Under the pieces are notes generated by a model. That model worked only from the letters and a program-made list of their open reading frames with translations, searched no databases and was not told the origin of the DNA. From Trichaptum fuscoviolaceum (Eukaryota; Basidiomycota; Agaricomycetes; Hymenochaetales; Trichaptaceae), in contig CAJSYZ010000008.1 in NCBI GenBank assembly GCA_910574455.1, positions 802,637 to 866,636 of the forward strand: 64,000 nucleotides of DNA, in the 5' to 3' direction. The position numbers and the translations under genes were made by a program. This document shows, piece after piece, positions 1-11,299 of this stretch. Each line of letters starts with the position of its first letter. Positions within the stretch are counted from its first letter, which is position 1.

Positions 1-66
1 ATGTATATGCACTTCAATATCACTACACTGCGCGGCTCGTGACTTTCCCATCGTCCCCATCTACGT

Positions 67-2659
67 TTACATCGATTCGTCTTCTCCTTGTGCGTAGGAA
101 TCCATTGCTTGCTCTAACCACATATCATAATAGAGCCCGCCCTTTTCAAGCAGCTCTTGGTGCGTGCCTTGCTCAACCACCATGCCACTGTTCATTACGA
201 TGATGAGATCGGCCTCAACGACGGTGCGTAGGCGGTGAGCTATGAAGATGCTTGTCCTGGACTTGTCCAATAAAATGCTATTTATGTTCTTCATTAATTC
301 TGTTTCCGTTCGGCCGTCCAGTGCGGAAGTCTTGGTTAATTGTGAGCGATCATTATTTCCTGCTGCACTTTAGAAACACTGACCGCTTCGTCAAGAATAA
401 TATTGGAGGATCTTTTAGCAGCACACGAGCAACGGCCAGACGCTGCTTCTCTCCTCCAGATATCATCAGCCCACGTTCTCCGACGGTCGTTTTATAGCCT
501 CCGGAAGACTAGCAATTGTGTCGTGGACATTCGCCCTTTTTGCAGCCTCTTCGACCTCCTCGTCTGTCGCACTCAGCCGACCATATCGAATATTGTGCAT
601 GATATCTGCATGGAAAAGTGGTGTATCTTGTGGAACGACACCGATAGCCTTTCGTACGCTATCTAGCTGAAGTTGTGGATATCCTGGTCGTCTATTAGGA
701 TCCTGCCTGCCGCAGGGTCATAGACCGGTAAAGGAGACGGAAGACCGTCGACTTTCCGCATCCTGAGGGACCGACAATTGCGACTTTCTTGCCTGCTGGG
801 ACAGTGAAGGACAAGTCTCGGAAGATAGGTCTGTCGGCGTGATATCCAAAGTTAACATGATCAAAGCGTATTGATCCTCCCCTTAGTTCGAGAGGCTTAG
901 ATCCAGGTTTATCCTATTTCATTCGGATGAGTATCAATTATTATTAGAAGCTGTACCGATACATACCGGTACGGGGGTGTGCTGTGTCATGATGTTGAAA
1001 AGAACCTCCATGTCAAGTAGACTTTGCCTCATTTCACGGTAAATAGTACCAAGGAAGTTTAGGGTAAAGACAACTGAAAGACGAGCTGATTGACCATCAC
1101 AAGATCCCCGACAGTCATGGTACCTGATAAATATAAGTATCAAGCCATTTCTATTCCTTTGCAAAGGAAGTATCGCACCATTGACTACCCCTTGAGCCGC
1201 CAGAAACATCATCATTGTTAAGGCACTGGAGAATATAACATTCTGGCCGGAATTTAAGAAGCCAAAGATGTTGTGATCTTTACCGAGGATTTCTCGTAGT
1301 CTTGAGATTTTGTCATACTGTGCGATTTCGAATTTCTCGTTATTGAAGTTCTACAGGGTCCTTTTTTAGTTACTCGTCGTCTGATATGGCAATGAATCAC
1401 GGACCTTGACTGCTTCAAAGTTTATTAAGGAATCAACAGCCACGGTGGCCGCTTTGTTGTCGGCTTTGTTGGCTTCTCGACGGAACCTCGTCCTAAGACT
1501 TTGATGAGCACCTTTTCCCTATATTAGTCCCGCTTTACTTGCCTCCACGATGTAGTTCGGATAGTAAACCATGTGTATGCGGCCATCGTTACAGCGACAA
1601 TGCAGCGAAGTCCCACCCAAACTTATACGTCTATTATAAAATGAGCTAATTGACCTTCCTCCGAGAATGTTCTCGTGGCGCACCAAGATTCCGCAAACCA
1701 TGGATATTTCAAGCGCGGTGGGCACAATCCGGAAGAGTACAGCTTGTAAGATGAACGTAATACCTCTGCGTCAACATTTAGCATGCAGTTTAGCATAGCA
1801 TGCGAAGACGCGTACTTTGTACCTCGGTCAATTGCCCTGGTCAAACCACCGGTCTGTCTTGAGAGATGAAACTTCAAATCGAGGTCAGGAGATGCTCGAA
1901 TGTTTCTCTCGCAACCTTTCGGACAGCCCGTTGACCAACGTTTGCGAAGACGGCGTTCAGAAGTTCGCTAAACAGCGTTGCACCTATTCGCGCTGCACCG
2001 TCTTTAGAGCACATCGTTAGCCCTCCGCTCTTTCAGATTTCAACACTGCACGAACATCCCAAGACCAAAGAGCCGGCTACTATCCAGACAGTCGTCCCGG
2101 CAGTGATATCCACATTAAGGGTATCAATGATGTTCTTGAATATGATTGGAACCTGCACATTCAATACCTAGATATTATTTCAGATTATTACGAAATTGTA
2201 GCCACGACGTGCAATAAATACCTTTCCAGCGACCAGCAACCCGAAGCCTAACATCACTCTGCTCCGTACACTCCAGTCACCGGGGGGCCATACATTCGCC
2301 ATCAATCTTTTAATGATTGCCCAATCCTTCTTTCGCTGGTCTGACAAGCTGACATTCACTTCCGAGCCTAGGTCCTTTGCCGTCTTCTGTGCATCCTTTC
2401 CGGCATCTGGCTTCTTGTCTTGCTTAGGTGGCTCATCACGCCCTGCCAGATGACCAAAGTGACGAGGAGGAGCAAGAGCTTCAACAGTAAGTCTTGAGGA
2501 TGAGGATTTAGACAGTACAGAAGCGGAGGAAGTCGTGCAGCGGCTCGAATAAAGTCTCGTGGTCGTTGAAATGTAGCGAAGTAGATTACGCTGACAGATT
2601 AGTTGAGGTGCCGAACGCGAGGATGTTCTAGTGATCTGAGAGCGTAGAGCGCTCAGCAT
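67..2659 (-). pseudogene. ATM1: ATM1-like mitochondrial ABC transporter, with multiple single-base frameshifts
   Basis: This is a half-type ABC exporter of the mitochondrial inner membrane. The Atm1/ABCB7 family exports a glutathione-linked sulfur compound needed for cytosolic iron-sulfur cluster assembly. I chose the Met at 2659 because it opens an Arg/Ser-rich presequence. Recognisable segments follow in order: the first membrane span, [73 protein letters not shown], Walker A (GPSGCGKST, near 755-785), the signature ISGGEKQR, and a C-terminal H-loop (IAHRLRT). At least seven short introns can be placed, including a GC-AG intron at 1493-1542. Compared with the family, one base appears missing near 1885, 1600, 720, 676, 497 and 400, so the gene cannot be read through as given. 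All six are single-base losses, mostly in short homopolymers, while the surrounding protein is well conserved. A recent pseudogene or indel errors in the assembly are both possible. Confidence 0.85.
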
Positions 2660-3163
2660 CTCCAGCGATGCGAGCTCCCTGCCTCGGTGTTGGTGTCTTG
2701 ATGGAAGAAGGATGGTGGGTAACGGACACGAAACGTTCACATTCACATTGACGTGCGTATTCGCGCAAAATCATGCAATAAGGGCTCCTCATCTTATCTT
2801 ATCTGATAATTTGATCATACTCGAAACTCGGACGTCACTTCTGCAGGCTCTCTTCCCGTTCGCAGTATATGCATCCCGAATATCAGGAAATCTTACTCCA
2901 CCACCACCATGTCATATCCAAGCAGAATAAAAACTTGGGCATAGACACAGTGTATCGTTATTAGAGTAGGGATCAGCCTCCTTTCATGGCCTGACTATCA
3001 CTAGGTATCATTTCGCATAACCAATCGCCGACAAATTTGAGTAGTGCTATATTCACTTGTAACCCATACGAACGACTGTCGCACTCGTGGATATGAAAAA
3101 AAGCAGAGGAGGACAGCGGTAACTCGGATTCATTCCATAGAAAGCATCAAGTGTTATGCAAGT
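2660..3163. other. Spacer between ATM1 and the crotonase gene
   Basis: About 500 bases with no convincing gene. It should hold the ATM1 promoter and the crotonase 3' region. I saw no clear regulatory motif. Confidence 0.5.
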
Positions 3164-4437
3164 TTAGAGCTTCGCTTTCCTCGGTCCCACATTGACTTCG
3201 TTCCACTTAATAGTAACGTGAGGTAGCATCAGCCAGCATTAGCAAATTGAAAGATGTTGACGTACCCAGGGAACCCATGCGGGCATATCTCTTGAGAGTG
3301 TTCCCGTGAACTTTGGCTGCCTCTTTTCAAAGAATGACTTGATACCTTCTTCACCATCTTCACTCATTGCTAACGAGCGAATCGCCCGCGATTCCAACAG
3401 ATGTTGTTCTTCGGGGAGCTTGCACCTCTCCACATGAGCGTCTTCGTCATCGCAACAGACGTCATAGAGGTTGTCACAGCAAGGTGTTTAGCAAACTTCA
3501 ACGCGGCGGGGAAAACTGCGTCACGAGTTGGGAAGGTTTCGTGGTAGAGTAGGGAAGCATGGGGCGACGTCGGTTTAAATGCATCCCCGGTCAGAAAAAG
3601 CGATGATGCCCTTGAGTGGCCGATTAGCCGCGGAAGAAGGTAGGACGAAATAGCTATTCAGTGAGGAGTTCCGAGTCTGTCAGCGGGGCCCATCGGGATG
3701 GTTAAGTCAGACTAACCCTCCGCACAGATTCCTCGAGAGACGAAAGGTATCACAAGTTTTGCGTCTGCCCACGCAAACCTGAAGTCGAAAGGCAATTGCA
3801 TAGTAACGCCTATGCCTGCCTACCAGAGATAACACATCATGAACACAGTCCGTCACACAGAGTTAGGAGTTCTTAGAAGCATACATACCGCATGTCCATT
3901 CACAGCGATTATTGTCAGTTTGCGACACCGCAGAACAGACATTGTAAATTTGCCTCCGGTGTCTCGATGAGCTGACGTAAAAACATAAATGAACGACGAT
4001 ACTATGCGAAATGAATGATAGTGTTGAAATCTAACCTAGAGTTGGGTCCTTCTCCTTCTCAGCTTCCGGGTCCCAAAGATGATCCCAACCAGAGCCTTCC
4101 TTGATCGCAACCTGTCAATTGAGGTTGGTAAAGTTCTAGACAATGGAAACATAAAATCAACTCACACCTGCACAAAAGACAGGCGCTTTTGGGTCGGCAG
4201 TGAGGACAACTGCGCGCACTGCGTCATCCTTGTCGAAGTGGTCAAACGCTGTGATTAGCTCTGAGACGAGACGATTTGTGTATGTGTTAAACCTGTCAAG
4301 AAGCATTCAACGATGCTGGAATCCGGGCTACACTCATACATGTAGACTTACTCTGAGGCTCTGTCTAATGTCACTACTGCGACAGCACCATCCATAGTGA
4401 CAATTATGTCTTCGAACTTCAAGCCTTTGTAGCCCAT
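3164..4437 (-). CDS. Peroxisomal enoyl-CoA hydratase/isomerase (crotonase family)
   Basis: Crotonase-fold enzyme of fatty-acid beta-oxidation (enoyl-CoA hydratase or Delta3,Delta2-enoyl-CoA isomerase). The start at 4437 gives MGYKGLKFEDIIVTMDGAVA, the usual crotonase N-terminus. Later exons give PKAPVFCAG, a CoA/oxyanion-site region with AVNGHA and VGIGVTMQLPFDFR, and a C-terminal FEKRQPKFTGTLSRDMPAW. The last intron (about 60 nt, donor gtacgt) joins PWVPW to a final exon ending in GPRKAKL. AKL is a type 1 peroxisomal targeting signal, which places the enzyme in peroxisomes. At least six short introns are present. One base seems to be missing in the GGGG run at 3413-3416, which shifts the frame between TLMWRGASSP and EEQHLLESRA. 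That resembles the deletions in the neighbouring ATM1 gene and may be a sequencing error. Confidence 0.8.
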
Positions 4438-5145
4438 CGCAGAGTTGTTGTTGGATAGGAAACGTCGAGATTGAAAACAGGCTTGGTTCACTATATCCCC
4501 GTGGGGCCGTCCGGTAACATGGCTATGTTCAGGCCCGGTCATCGGTGTTACTAGTAGCACAATTGGCAGCACTGCTACCGATCATATTTACTACTAATAG
4601 ATCATTAGCAACCGATGTCCGGAAGCGAAGAGTGAAATATGTCAACGTACATCTGCCGTTCGTGGAAAGAGAGGCTCGGGCAAAACGATATTAAATTTGT
4701 TTATATATTTATATATTATTCACAAACATCTCCTAAGTCATAAGACTTCGAGTTAAAAGGCTAGCATAATGTGGAATTGGCTCAGGTGGGCTACAATCTT
4801 CCGGTGGGTGGAGGAGCAGAAGCTGGTTAGCTCAAATGAATCGGATAGTACTTACTACTATCTTACCCAGTATGTAGTGCCCAGTATCCTCCCATGGTTT
4901 GGTAGAGGCGGAGGTCTCACTGAGTCACTGCCAGCAGTCCATCATGCCTCGGATGCCATAAACTTGTTGTATGCCAACTTGAATGGTCATTCGGAAGGGC
5001 TCACCTCGTGCAGCTCTTCTCAGATCCTGCTAGGCTGCTACTACTAGTAGGAACTTCTTGCCACGGCCGGTGTGTCCACATTAACTCTGAACAACCAGCT
5101 GGTCGCTCTTGATGCCGATTATAAGCTTTTAAGGGTAAAAGTAAT
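4438..5145. other. Spacer upstream of crotonase and tRNA-Val
   Basis: About 700 bases without a supported gene. A 92-codon open frame at 4769-5047 has no recognisable domain and no homology signal, so I do not call it. AT-rich sequence around 4690-4735 may be promoter. Confidence 0.45.
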
Positions 5146-5237
5146 GACACCGTGGTGTAGTGGTTATCACGCTTGTCTCACATTATAAATTAATGTTGTT
5201 CCACAAGCGGTCCCCGGATCGAAACCGGGCGGTGTCA
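5146..5237 (+). tRNA. tRNA-Val (CAC) with 19-nt intron
   Basis: The acceptor arm GACACCG pairs with CGGTGTC, followed by discriminator A. The D arm is GTG...CAC and the T stem CCCGG/CCGGG encloses the loop ATCGAAA. The anticodon stem CTTGT/ACAAG encloses CT-CAC-A, then a 19-nt AT-rich intron one base 3' of the anticodon (the standard position), then C38. The internal A box (TGGTGTAGTGG) and B box (GGATCGAAACC) are present. The anticodon CAC reads GUG (valine). The proposed left end of transposon copy A lies 143 bp downstream. Confidence 0.9.
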
Positions 5238-5241
5238 GTAC

Positions 5242-5246
5242 TTTTT
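5242..5246 (+). terminator. RNA polymerase III T-run terminator of tRNA-Val
   Basis: A run of five T residues starts five bases after the tRNA 3' end, as expected for Pol III termination. Confidence 0.75.
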
Positions 5247-5380
5247 CTTCTGCGTACTTTCAAACGACACTTTTTGCTTTTGATTTGAGCTTCAAATCAA
5301 GTTTTCAAGTTGCGAATGTCCGGCCGATAGCTGGAACATGAGGAATACCGGTTGTCCGAGGTCGTGGGAACAATCGGCTA

Positions 5381-5665
5381 CATCAGGGAAACTACTTTTT
5401 GCTTAAGGCGACTGACGCGTCCTGACGCTGCCTTAAATGGACTGAAGGGTTGCTATGCCTGTCTGAAATCTACTGATATGTTGCTATGCCTGTCTGAAAT
5501 CAACTGATGGCCTGAACACACTGAAATAAGCCAATTTTCAGGACACACTCAGTACGTCAGTACATCAGGAGGTCAGTCAAGCATAAGTAAAGACTAAGTA
5601 CAAGCATGTACAATTCAAATGTCATAGTAAGTACAAATCAGTACACCAGTAATTCAGTACGCCAG
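5381..5665 (+). repeat. Left terminal/subterminal repeat of copy A
   Basis: Begins CATCAGGGAAACTACTTTTT and continues with tandem-like CTGAAATC(T/A)ACTGAT and TCAGTA motifs. Homologous in the same orientation to 44440-44715: both contain CTTAAATGG or TTAAATGG, CTGATGGCC, GTACATCAGG and a TAAGT(A/G)CAA series at matching spacing. The first 33 nt also match the inverted end at 30989. Confidence 0.75.
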
Positions 5666-6024
5666 TATTGTAGGCTGCGCGCTGCTTTCCTCTCGCCTTC
5701 GCTGATAAGGATGTTCATGCTTTTCGTTGTTGGCTGAGCGACTCAAGCACATTTGCCTTGTGCGCTTCGAGAATTGTCCGACTTCCGCCCAAGTGGCATA
5801 TTCTTCCTGACGCCTGAAACAATTGTCAAACATAAATTCCAGAGTTCTTACTACGGGTTTTCGGAGGACTCGGACATACTATTTTCAATCTGTTCCGAAA
5901 GCAATTTCTCTCTTGTCCGATTGCGCACGTTCTGATCATTTTCCCTCAAGGTCCATGTTCTTGAATTACCCTCCACCTTGAATGGTCCGCCGTAGCCGCT
6001 CGTGTCAATTCTCGTCACCGCAAC

Positions 6025-7918
6025 CTATCGATCTAGCTCTGCTTCTACATCCTTGAGAAGCAGATTGCCTCCGGTGGGAAGTGGGGGTAGATCTCGGTCT
6101 GGAAGTTGTTTGTTCAATAGGGAGTTTTGGTCTGACGCCAGAACGATCGGTATATATCGCAAGTGTTCATACTCCTGGTTTGTTCCTTCTGGATCATCCG
6201 AAAAGTGTTTGAGTAAGGCTTTATACTGTAGCTCGAATGCACTTTAACAAGATGACTTACGGCCGTCAGCGAATCAACAAGTATCCCATCGATATGTAGG
6301 CAACACTCATTATCTGCAACTTCGCTCACGTCGTAAGGCTTCAGAATAAGCTTTGTGATACGCATCACTACACCTGTTCGGTCGTCCAGCGTATTGGCAA
6401 GCCGGATTTTCTGCTTCGCGAATGCCTGGATCATCGAAAGTACGTTCTCGGTGGACAACTGGCTGATTTAGGAGGTGGTCGTGAACTTCCCTTGCCCAGC
6501 TCGCTCTCAACTCACATCGTCTTATTCATCAGCGACACAACTCACTTCGATACTGATTGACCAAGGACAGCACCACCGTAGTCCTAGATTTAAGAAAGTA
6601 AGACCACTACAGGCCGGAACAAATGACTATTCGAGAAGAGCTCACTCGAGTGGTTGATCCATCCCCTCGCACGAACGTACCACAGATCAAGTTCACTGTA
6701 CCTTTCGTAATACCGATACCGTATCCGTGAGACAGAACTCTACCTTCACCATCGAGTCCTTGATGCCAACCAGACGGCACGACAGCGCAGCATGTCCGTT
6801 CCACACGACCTTGCTCGAGGTGAACTTGATAGCGTTGCCGACAATGTTCGTAATGACCTGGCGCAGATGCAGCGAGTCACCGATGAGCTGATCAGGAATG
6901 TCTGGGTAAACATCATATGTGAGGTCGAGGTTGTTTTGCGATGGTCGTACAACGAGAGTCTTGAGGTTACCGAAAACCGTGTGTCTCAGTGAATACCAAA
7001 CTTGCTCTATCGTCATCCTGCCTGCTTCGAACGTAGTAATTAATCGAAATATTAGCAACTGAATTCGGAAGCATCGGCGGCGGATTAGCTTACTCTTCGA
7101 GATATCCAAAATATCGACATTAATCAATAGCAGACTCCGAGCCAAACTATGCACCAGCAGAAGACTCTCGCGCTGACTCTTATTCAAATTGCTATCCAGC
7201 GTAAACTCTTTCATGCCAATGATACCGTTCATAGGGGTCGAATCTCATGAGACGTGTTCGCCAAGAACTCCAACTTGGAGCGACTGGCAAGTTCGGCAGC
7301 TTCACGAGCGGCGGCGTTCTTCTAAATCGACTCGCGCAAGTAGTGCACAATTTAATTGATTTGATGAGTCTCAAAGGATTCCATCTCGCCTGAGCCTTTG
7401 ACGGTGATGAAACACGTGAAGTCGCCGTTTATACTAGTAGCTGCAGTACTGATCTGCGCGAAACCACGCACTTCGGTCGTCAAGTTTCCGGCCATGGTGT
7501 CAACAGCCATTCTATTCGGAGTGCGTTCAGTAAAAACCACACTACACAATTCAGCGGAATGCTAGTGAAATAAACATACGTGATTTTTTGCTGTGACATG
7601 AACATTCTCGATTTCAGCTTGAACACCGAGTTTTTTCGTTCTGACTTCCCGCGCGACTTTGGTCACCCCCGCAGTGAAGAGAGCCAACTGGTCAACCATG
7701 CCATTGATGGCCAAGTCCAGAATATCACCCTGAACAGACACGCCCACGATCTCCTGCGTCAAGTCGCCACGAGCGACGGTCGTAGTCGCGACAACAATGG
7801 TACGCACTTGAAAGTTCACCTGCGTCAAAGAAAAGTGAGACAATTCTCTCCAAGACAAAAGCGCAGCATAGGTTGACCGCCCATTTGCTGTACTAGTAGT
7901 CACAGTCTCGAGCTCCAT
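6025..7918 (-). pseudogene. Relic of a group III (Nik1-type) hybrid histidine kinase
   Basis: The intact family is a soluble osmosensing/fungicide-responsive kinase with tandem HAMP repeats, HisKA, HATPase and a receiver. Here I see, in order, one HAMP unit (VARGDLTQEIVGVSVQGDIL), [29 protein letters not shown], a degraded phospho-acceptor helix (SHEIR), SQRESLLLVHSLARSLLL, DLTYDVYPDIPDQLIGDSL, the N box (RQVITNIVGNAIKFT), GDGSTTR, and a linker ending EYEHLRYIPIVL. One base is missing in the H box near 7236 (between SHEIR and the conserved TPMNG) and one in the G1 box near 6717. The expected receiver is replaced by unrelated sequence ending at a stop at 6025. Most HAMP repeats are absent, so this is a fragment. 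It lies in the left arm of proposed copy A. Confidence 0.8.
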
Positions 7919-8200
7919 CGCCCCGCGAAGTTGTCCAGATCAATAATTGTCTAACACATTTAGCTTCGGTTAGATCTGTGTTGATATGATATGTTTGAAG
8001 AGCAAAGTATCCGAAATAGACGCATGTGGTTTCGCTGATGAATAAACCAGTATAAGCCTAGTAATATAATAGCAAGAAGAGAAGTCCGTACTTATAGTTC
8101 CAGAGGCTTCAAAGGTTGCGCTTATTCTCTTCCCTCGCATGCCCTCATAGATGTTCGCCACCGTAGTCCGATGCTTGTGAACTAGATGTAGCGCCTAGGT

Positions 8201-8760
8201 TCACGCTACCTTCCGGCGACTTGCTAGAGATTGGCCGGGAGATGCTGGCAGCTGTTTCATGGAAAGATGTTCGCCTCGCGTCATCGCGTTTTTCACTATC
8301 GGAGGTGTATCACATTCAACTAGAGGTATGAAGGTGTCTCGCAAGACGGTATGAGGTGGTGTTCCGAGGCCGGGGCCGGGGCCGTCAGCCTGCAATTGAC
8401 GGACGCGAGATTTACTACGTTGCAATGGCGGTTTCGGCGCAGGAAACTGATATGTGAAGCGAGGGGCATCCAAGGACACATGCGCAAGGCTGGCGCGGGA
8501 TCGGTCGTGTAGTTCATCTGCCCCCTCATCAATAGCGTCCTCTGCCACCTCTTCAATCGTCAGCGGACGGCCCTTGCCCTTCCTTTCCTATAAGGCGGTG
8601 TCGACTCTAGTTGAAGACGAAGGATTGTTACTAATTTTTGATGAAGATCACAACAGTTGGTGATGCAACATGTATCGGCCTATCCTCAGCGGGTGTCGTT
8701 CGAAAGGTAGAAGATGCTCGCTTCAGCGTGCACGTCGGAGCTCCTCTCACTATAACAAGG
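8201..8760 (-). pseudogene. Unidentified gene fragment, minus strand
   Basis: An open stretch with coding character runs through GKGRPLTIEEVAEDAIDEG, SLDAPRFTYQFPAPKPP and GPGPGLGTPPHTVLRDTF to a stop at 8201. A plausible intron (donor gtaaca, acceptor cttatag, about 8590-8632) joins it to an upstream segment reading TFRTTPAEDRPIHVASPTV. I do not recognise the family and found no clear start, so it may be truncated. It lies just upstream of the histidine kinase relic on the same strand and could be that gene's divergent N-terminus, but no HAMP sequence connects them. Confidence 0.35.
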
Positions 8761-9365
8761 CCGCCCACCTTCTCCTCTCCAGGTACTAAAGACAAATGTG
8801 AGTGATAAGATCAAGCAAGAAGCACGTTCTCAGACGTACACTATCGTTTTTTGGTTCATTCGGAAATGTTGAAGTCTAGGCGAGTTCAATACAAGCTTGA
8901 GGGTAGGATAAAACATAACTTGTTCAGGCCAATAAGTGGTCTTATGGAATGGGTGGGGGATGGCGGAGAAGTGCTCATAACAAGACTGGAGAACGTACAC
9001 TGTGTCGTTGAGGGGACGCAGTGGTAAAAAGTTCAAGTTCAAGTTCAAGTGCAAGTGCAGTCCGAGTCACGGTGGCAACTTGAACTTGAACTCTTCAAGT
9101 TCCAATTTTAGATTTAAAGCTCCACTGGAAGCATCATCATGGCAAGCAATCCGAACAGCAGACAGACACCATTGGCGACATCTTCCAAACCACTTTGATA
9201 CCTCAGACTACGGTGATCATTCGGGAAAAAAAGGCAATTCAATAATAAATTTTAATCATGAATCTCCTGGCAACTTTGAAAGACAAGAGCATGCGCACAA
9301 CAATTTACTCGATAACTCAAGCACATTTGGTCAAACCTGCTACTGGTGGGCCTCAGCCTACTAGA
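8761..9365. other. Spacer with a small cluster of CTTGAA words
   Basis: No supported gene. At 9030-9100 there is a compact cluster of AAGTTC/CTTGAA repeats like those that fill noncoding DNA from 12.95 kb onward. The 120-codon open frame at 9002-9364 is partly a translation of this repeat and is not called. Confidence 0.5.
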
Positions 9366-10407
9366 TCAAGCCTCGAAGTTCTTGATGTACTTATCCGGTA
9401 AGGGTGAGTGGCTTTGGCTCAGGGCCAAAGCTACAGCAAACGTGCTGTGAACGTCAATAGCTGCATCTAGTATTCCAGTACAGCAGATCATGCAAGTGAG
9501 AACTTGAAGATGGTTGATCTTGAACAACAGAATGATAACTTACACTCTTTTTGTGCCGCTGATAGCTCGTCAGCTGCCCAGTCACTCATTGTGACCTCAC
9601 TACTCTTCTTGACGTTCAGCCTCAATACTTCTCCCACTATTTTTTCGAGCTTGACAGTCGGAGTCGGATGCTGGAACCAGAGACGAGGGTTTAAGAGCAG
9701 TTGGGACCAGGTCGGGTTTTTGGGCCAGACTTCCGGGTAGACAACGCGTGCCCAATCTGTCAGATCGACACAGGAGCGCACAGAGGTGCGAAACTTGCGC
9801 TTTATACGCACTGCGTCACCTGCCATTTCTTCTGTTAGGCCACCTCGCAGGAGAAAAGATAAGTTATTCATACCGTTGATTCCTGCGGAAATTTTCATGA
9901 CTGTACCATCCCCAAGGAGTTGCGCCAACGTAGGGGGAAGGTCAGTAAGAGTATGCGTCCTGACTAGATAAATGTGGTGTTGAACTGCGAGTTGGATGAG
10001 GTCCACGCGATGATTGGGCCCTTCTCCGCCACTTGCCCACTCGATGTCGATCGAGACAAATCTACTAGCTGGTACCTGTGGCAATGATGCATATATTGCA
10101 GTCACTGCATTGTCCACATCCAAGCCCGTGCGACACTGTATCGGAACTATATTATGGAGCCTATATTGATGTAATTCGGAGAGAGGTGTTGGTGGTACCC
10201 CGAGAAGATCAAGAAACGTTTGCAGTTTCTTGTGTATCTAGCAACAAGTCAGTGTACAGATCTTGATATGAATGAAACAAGTACCTTCGTTTGAGCCCTT
10301 GCTGTCCACCGTTGAACGAGCTGAAAGCGGAGGACGGTGCGGAGGTGCAGGCGTGCGTAATCAAGGGAGAGGAGGATGAGAAGGATAGTACGAAGATTTG
10401 AGAACAT
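9366..10407 (-). CDS. 3'-5' exonuclease-like (DEDD/RNase H fold) protein, 317 aa
   Basis: Three exons (10407-10285, 10237-9544, 9502-9366) join in frame with introns of 47 and 41 nt. The start MFSNLRTILLILL gives a hydrophobic N-terminus. The nuclease domain begins RFVSIDIEWA (exo I, Asp-x-Glu) and continues DLIQLAVQHHIYLVRT. The exo II-like region is KISAGINGMNNLSFLL and the exo III-like region is SDWAADELSAAQKE. The family (WRN-exo, RNase D type) removes nucleotides 3' to 5' with two metal ions. The exo II segment has Asn where an Asp is expected and the usual exo III Tyr looks like Trp, so activity is doubtful. The frame is unbroken although neighbouring genes are relics. It lies in the left arm of proposed copy A and could be host-derived cargo or a host gene. 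Confidence 0.75.
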
Positions 10408-11299
10408 GATTCACGGTGGAATGGCTTGATGATGATCTTGGGGACAATACCCGCTCCCACTTCACACTTATACAAAGTAGTTGAAGTCAGTTTTCTGATT
10501 TCCCATTCTTCTAGAAAGAGAGAGGGAGCTATTAGTGCTTTTGTACTATGACTCGGATAAACCGCAAGTTGAACTGATAGTAGGAGATGACAAATGATTT
10601 CTTCCGGATGACTTGATTATAAGGCTTCTTTTCATTTTAAGCACAAACGAACAAGAAAATGAGTCATGTTAACTCCGAAGAAGTCGGGAGGATACAACCC
10701 ACTGCACAAGAAGCTGCTCCATCAGCTCTAGAAGGATTTCGAAGAAAGCCATGAGTAACTCACCATACAACAGTCATCCCTGTACACAACCCGAAACTTG
10801 AACTAGAACCGTGCCAAAATGGGAAATGGGCCAACTTGAATGCATCCCAACCCGCTTCGGAAGGAGTAATTTGCATGAAGGCGCGTTTCTCGTCCTCGGA
10901 GCTGAGGGAATTGCGCTGTCGGCCGATGATGGACTCATACTGCACATTGAAACCGAGTGTTCTCCGTTTAGGCGGCAATGGTGGCGGGGCAGAGGTGTTT
11001 GGCAAGGAATGGGAACACGACAAGTTGACAACAACTTGGATGATGTCGAAAATGCAGTTATATTTTTCCCTTTGCGGCATTTGCAAATTGAGTTGTGAGT
11101 CGCTTTGTCGACCTTTGTGCATGCAAGCGGAATATTGGGATGCATCAAACTGCCCGGTGATACATAGCCCCGTATATACGAATCCGACCGCGCAACTTCG
11201 CAACCTTCCCTCTCCAGCATCCTTCCCATGTTTTTGGGCTCTTTACGCCGCTCAGGCCAGGCGAACTTAGGATTAGATGTCGATTGAGCAGGGATCCCT
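10408..11299. other. Region of uncertain coding potential
   Basis: Open frames overlap on both strands at 10760-11270. The minus frame at 10760-11203 contains TLGFNVQYESIIGRQRNSLS and ITPSEAGWDAFKLAHFPFWH, which looks protein-like, but I cannot assign a family or a start. No palindromic word clusters are present. Confidence 0.3.

Noticed and set aside
4769..5047. 92-codon open frame upstream of the tRNA
   Set aside because: No domain, no intron context and no conserved wording; within chance length for this composition.
9002..9364. 120-codon open frame (KFKFKFKCK, NLNLNSSSS)
   Set aside because: Its start is a translation of the CTTGAA/AAGTTC word cluster and the rest shows no family.
10774..11270. 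Overlapping 144-151-codon frames on both strands
   Set aside because: Mutually overlapping and without recognisable domains; recorded only as a region of uncertain coding potential.
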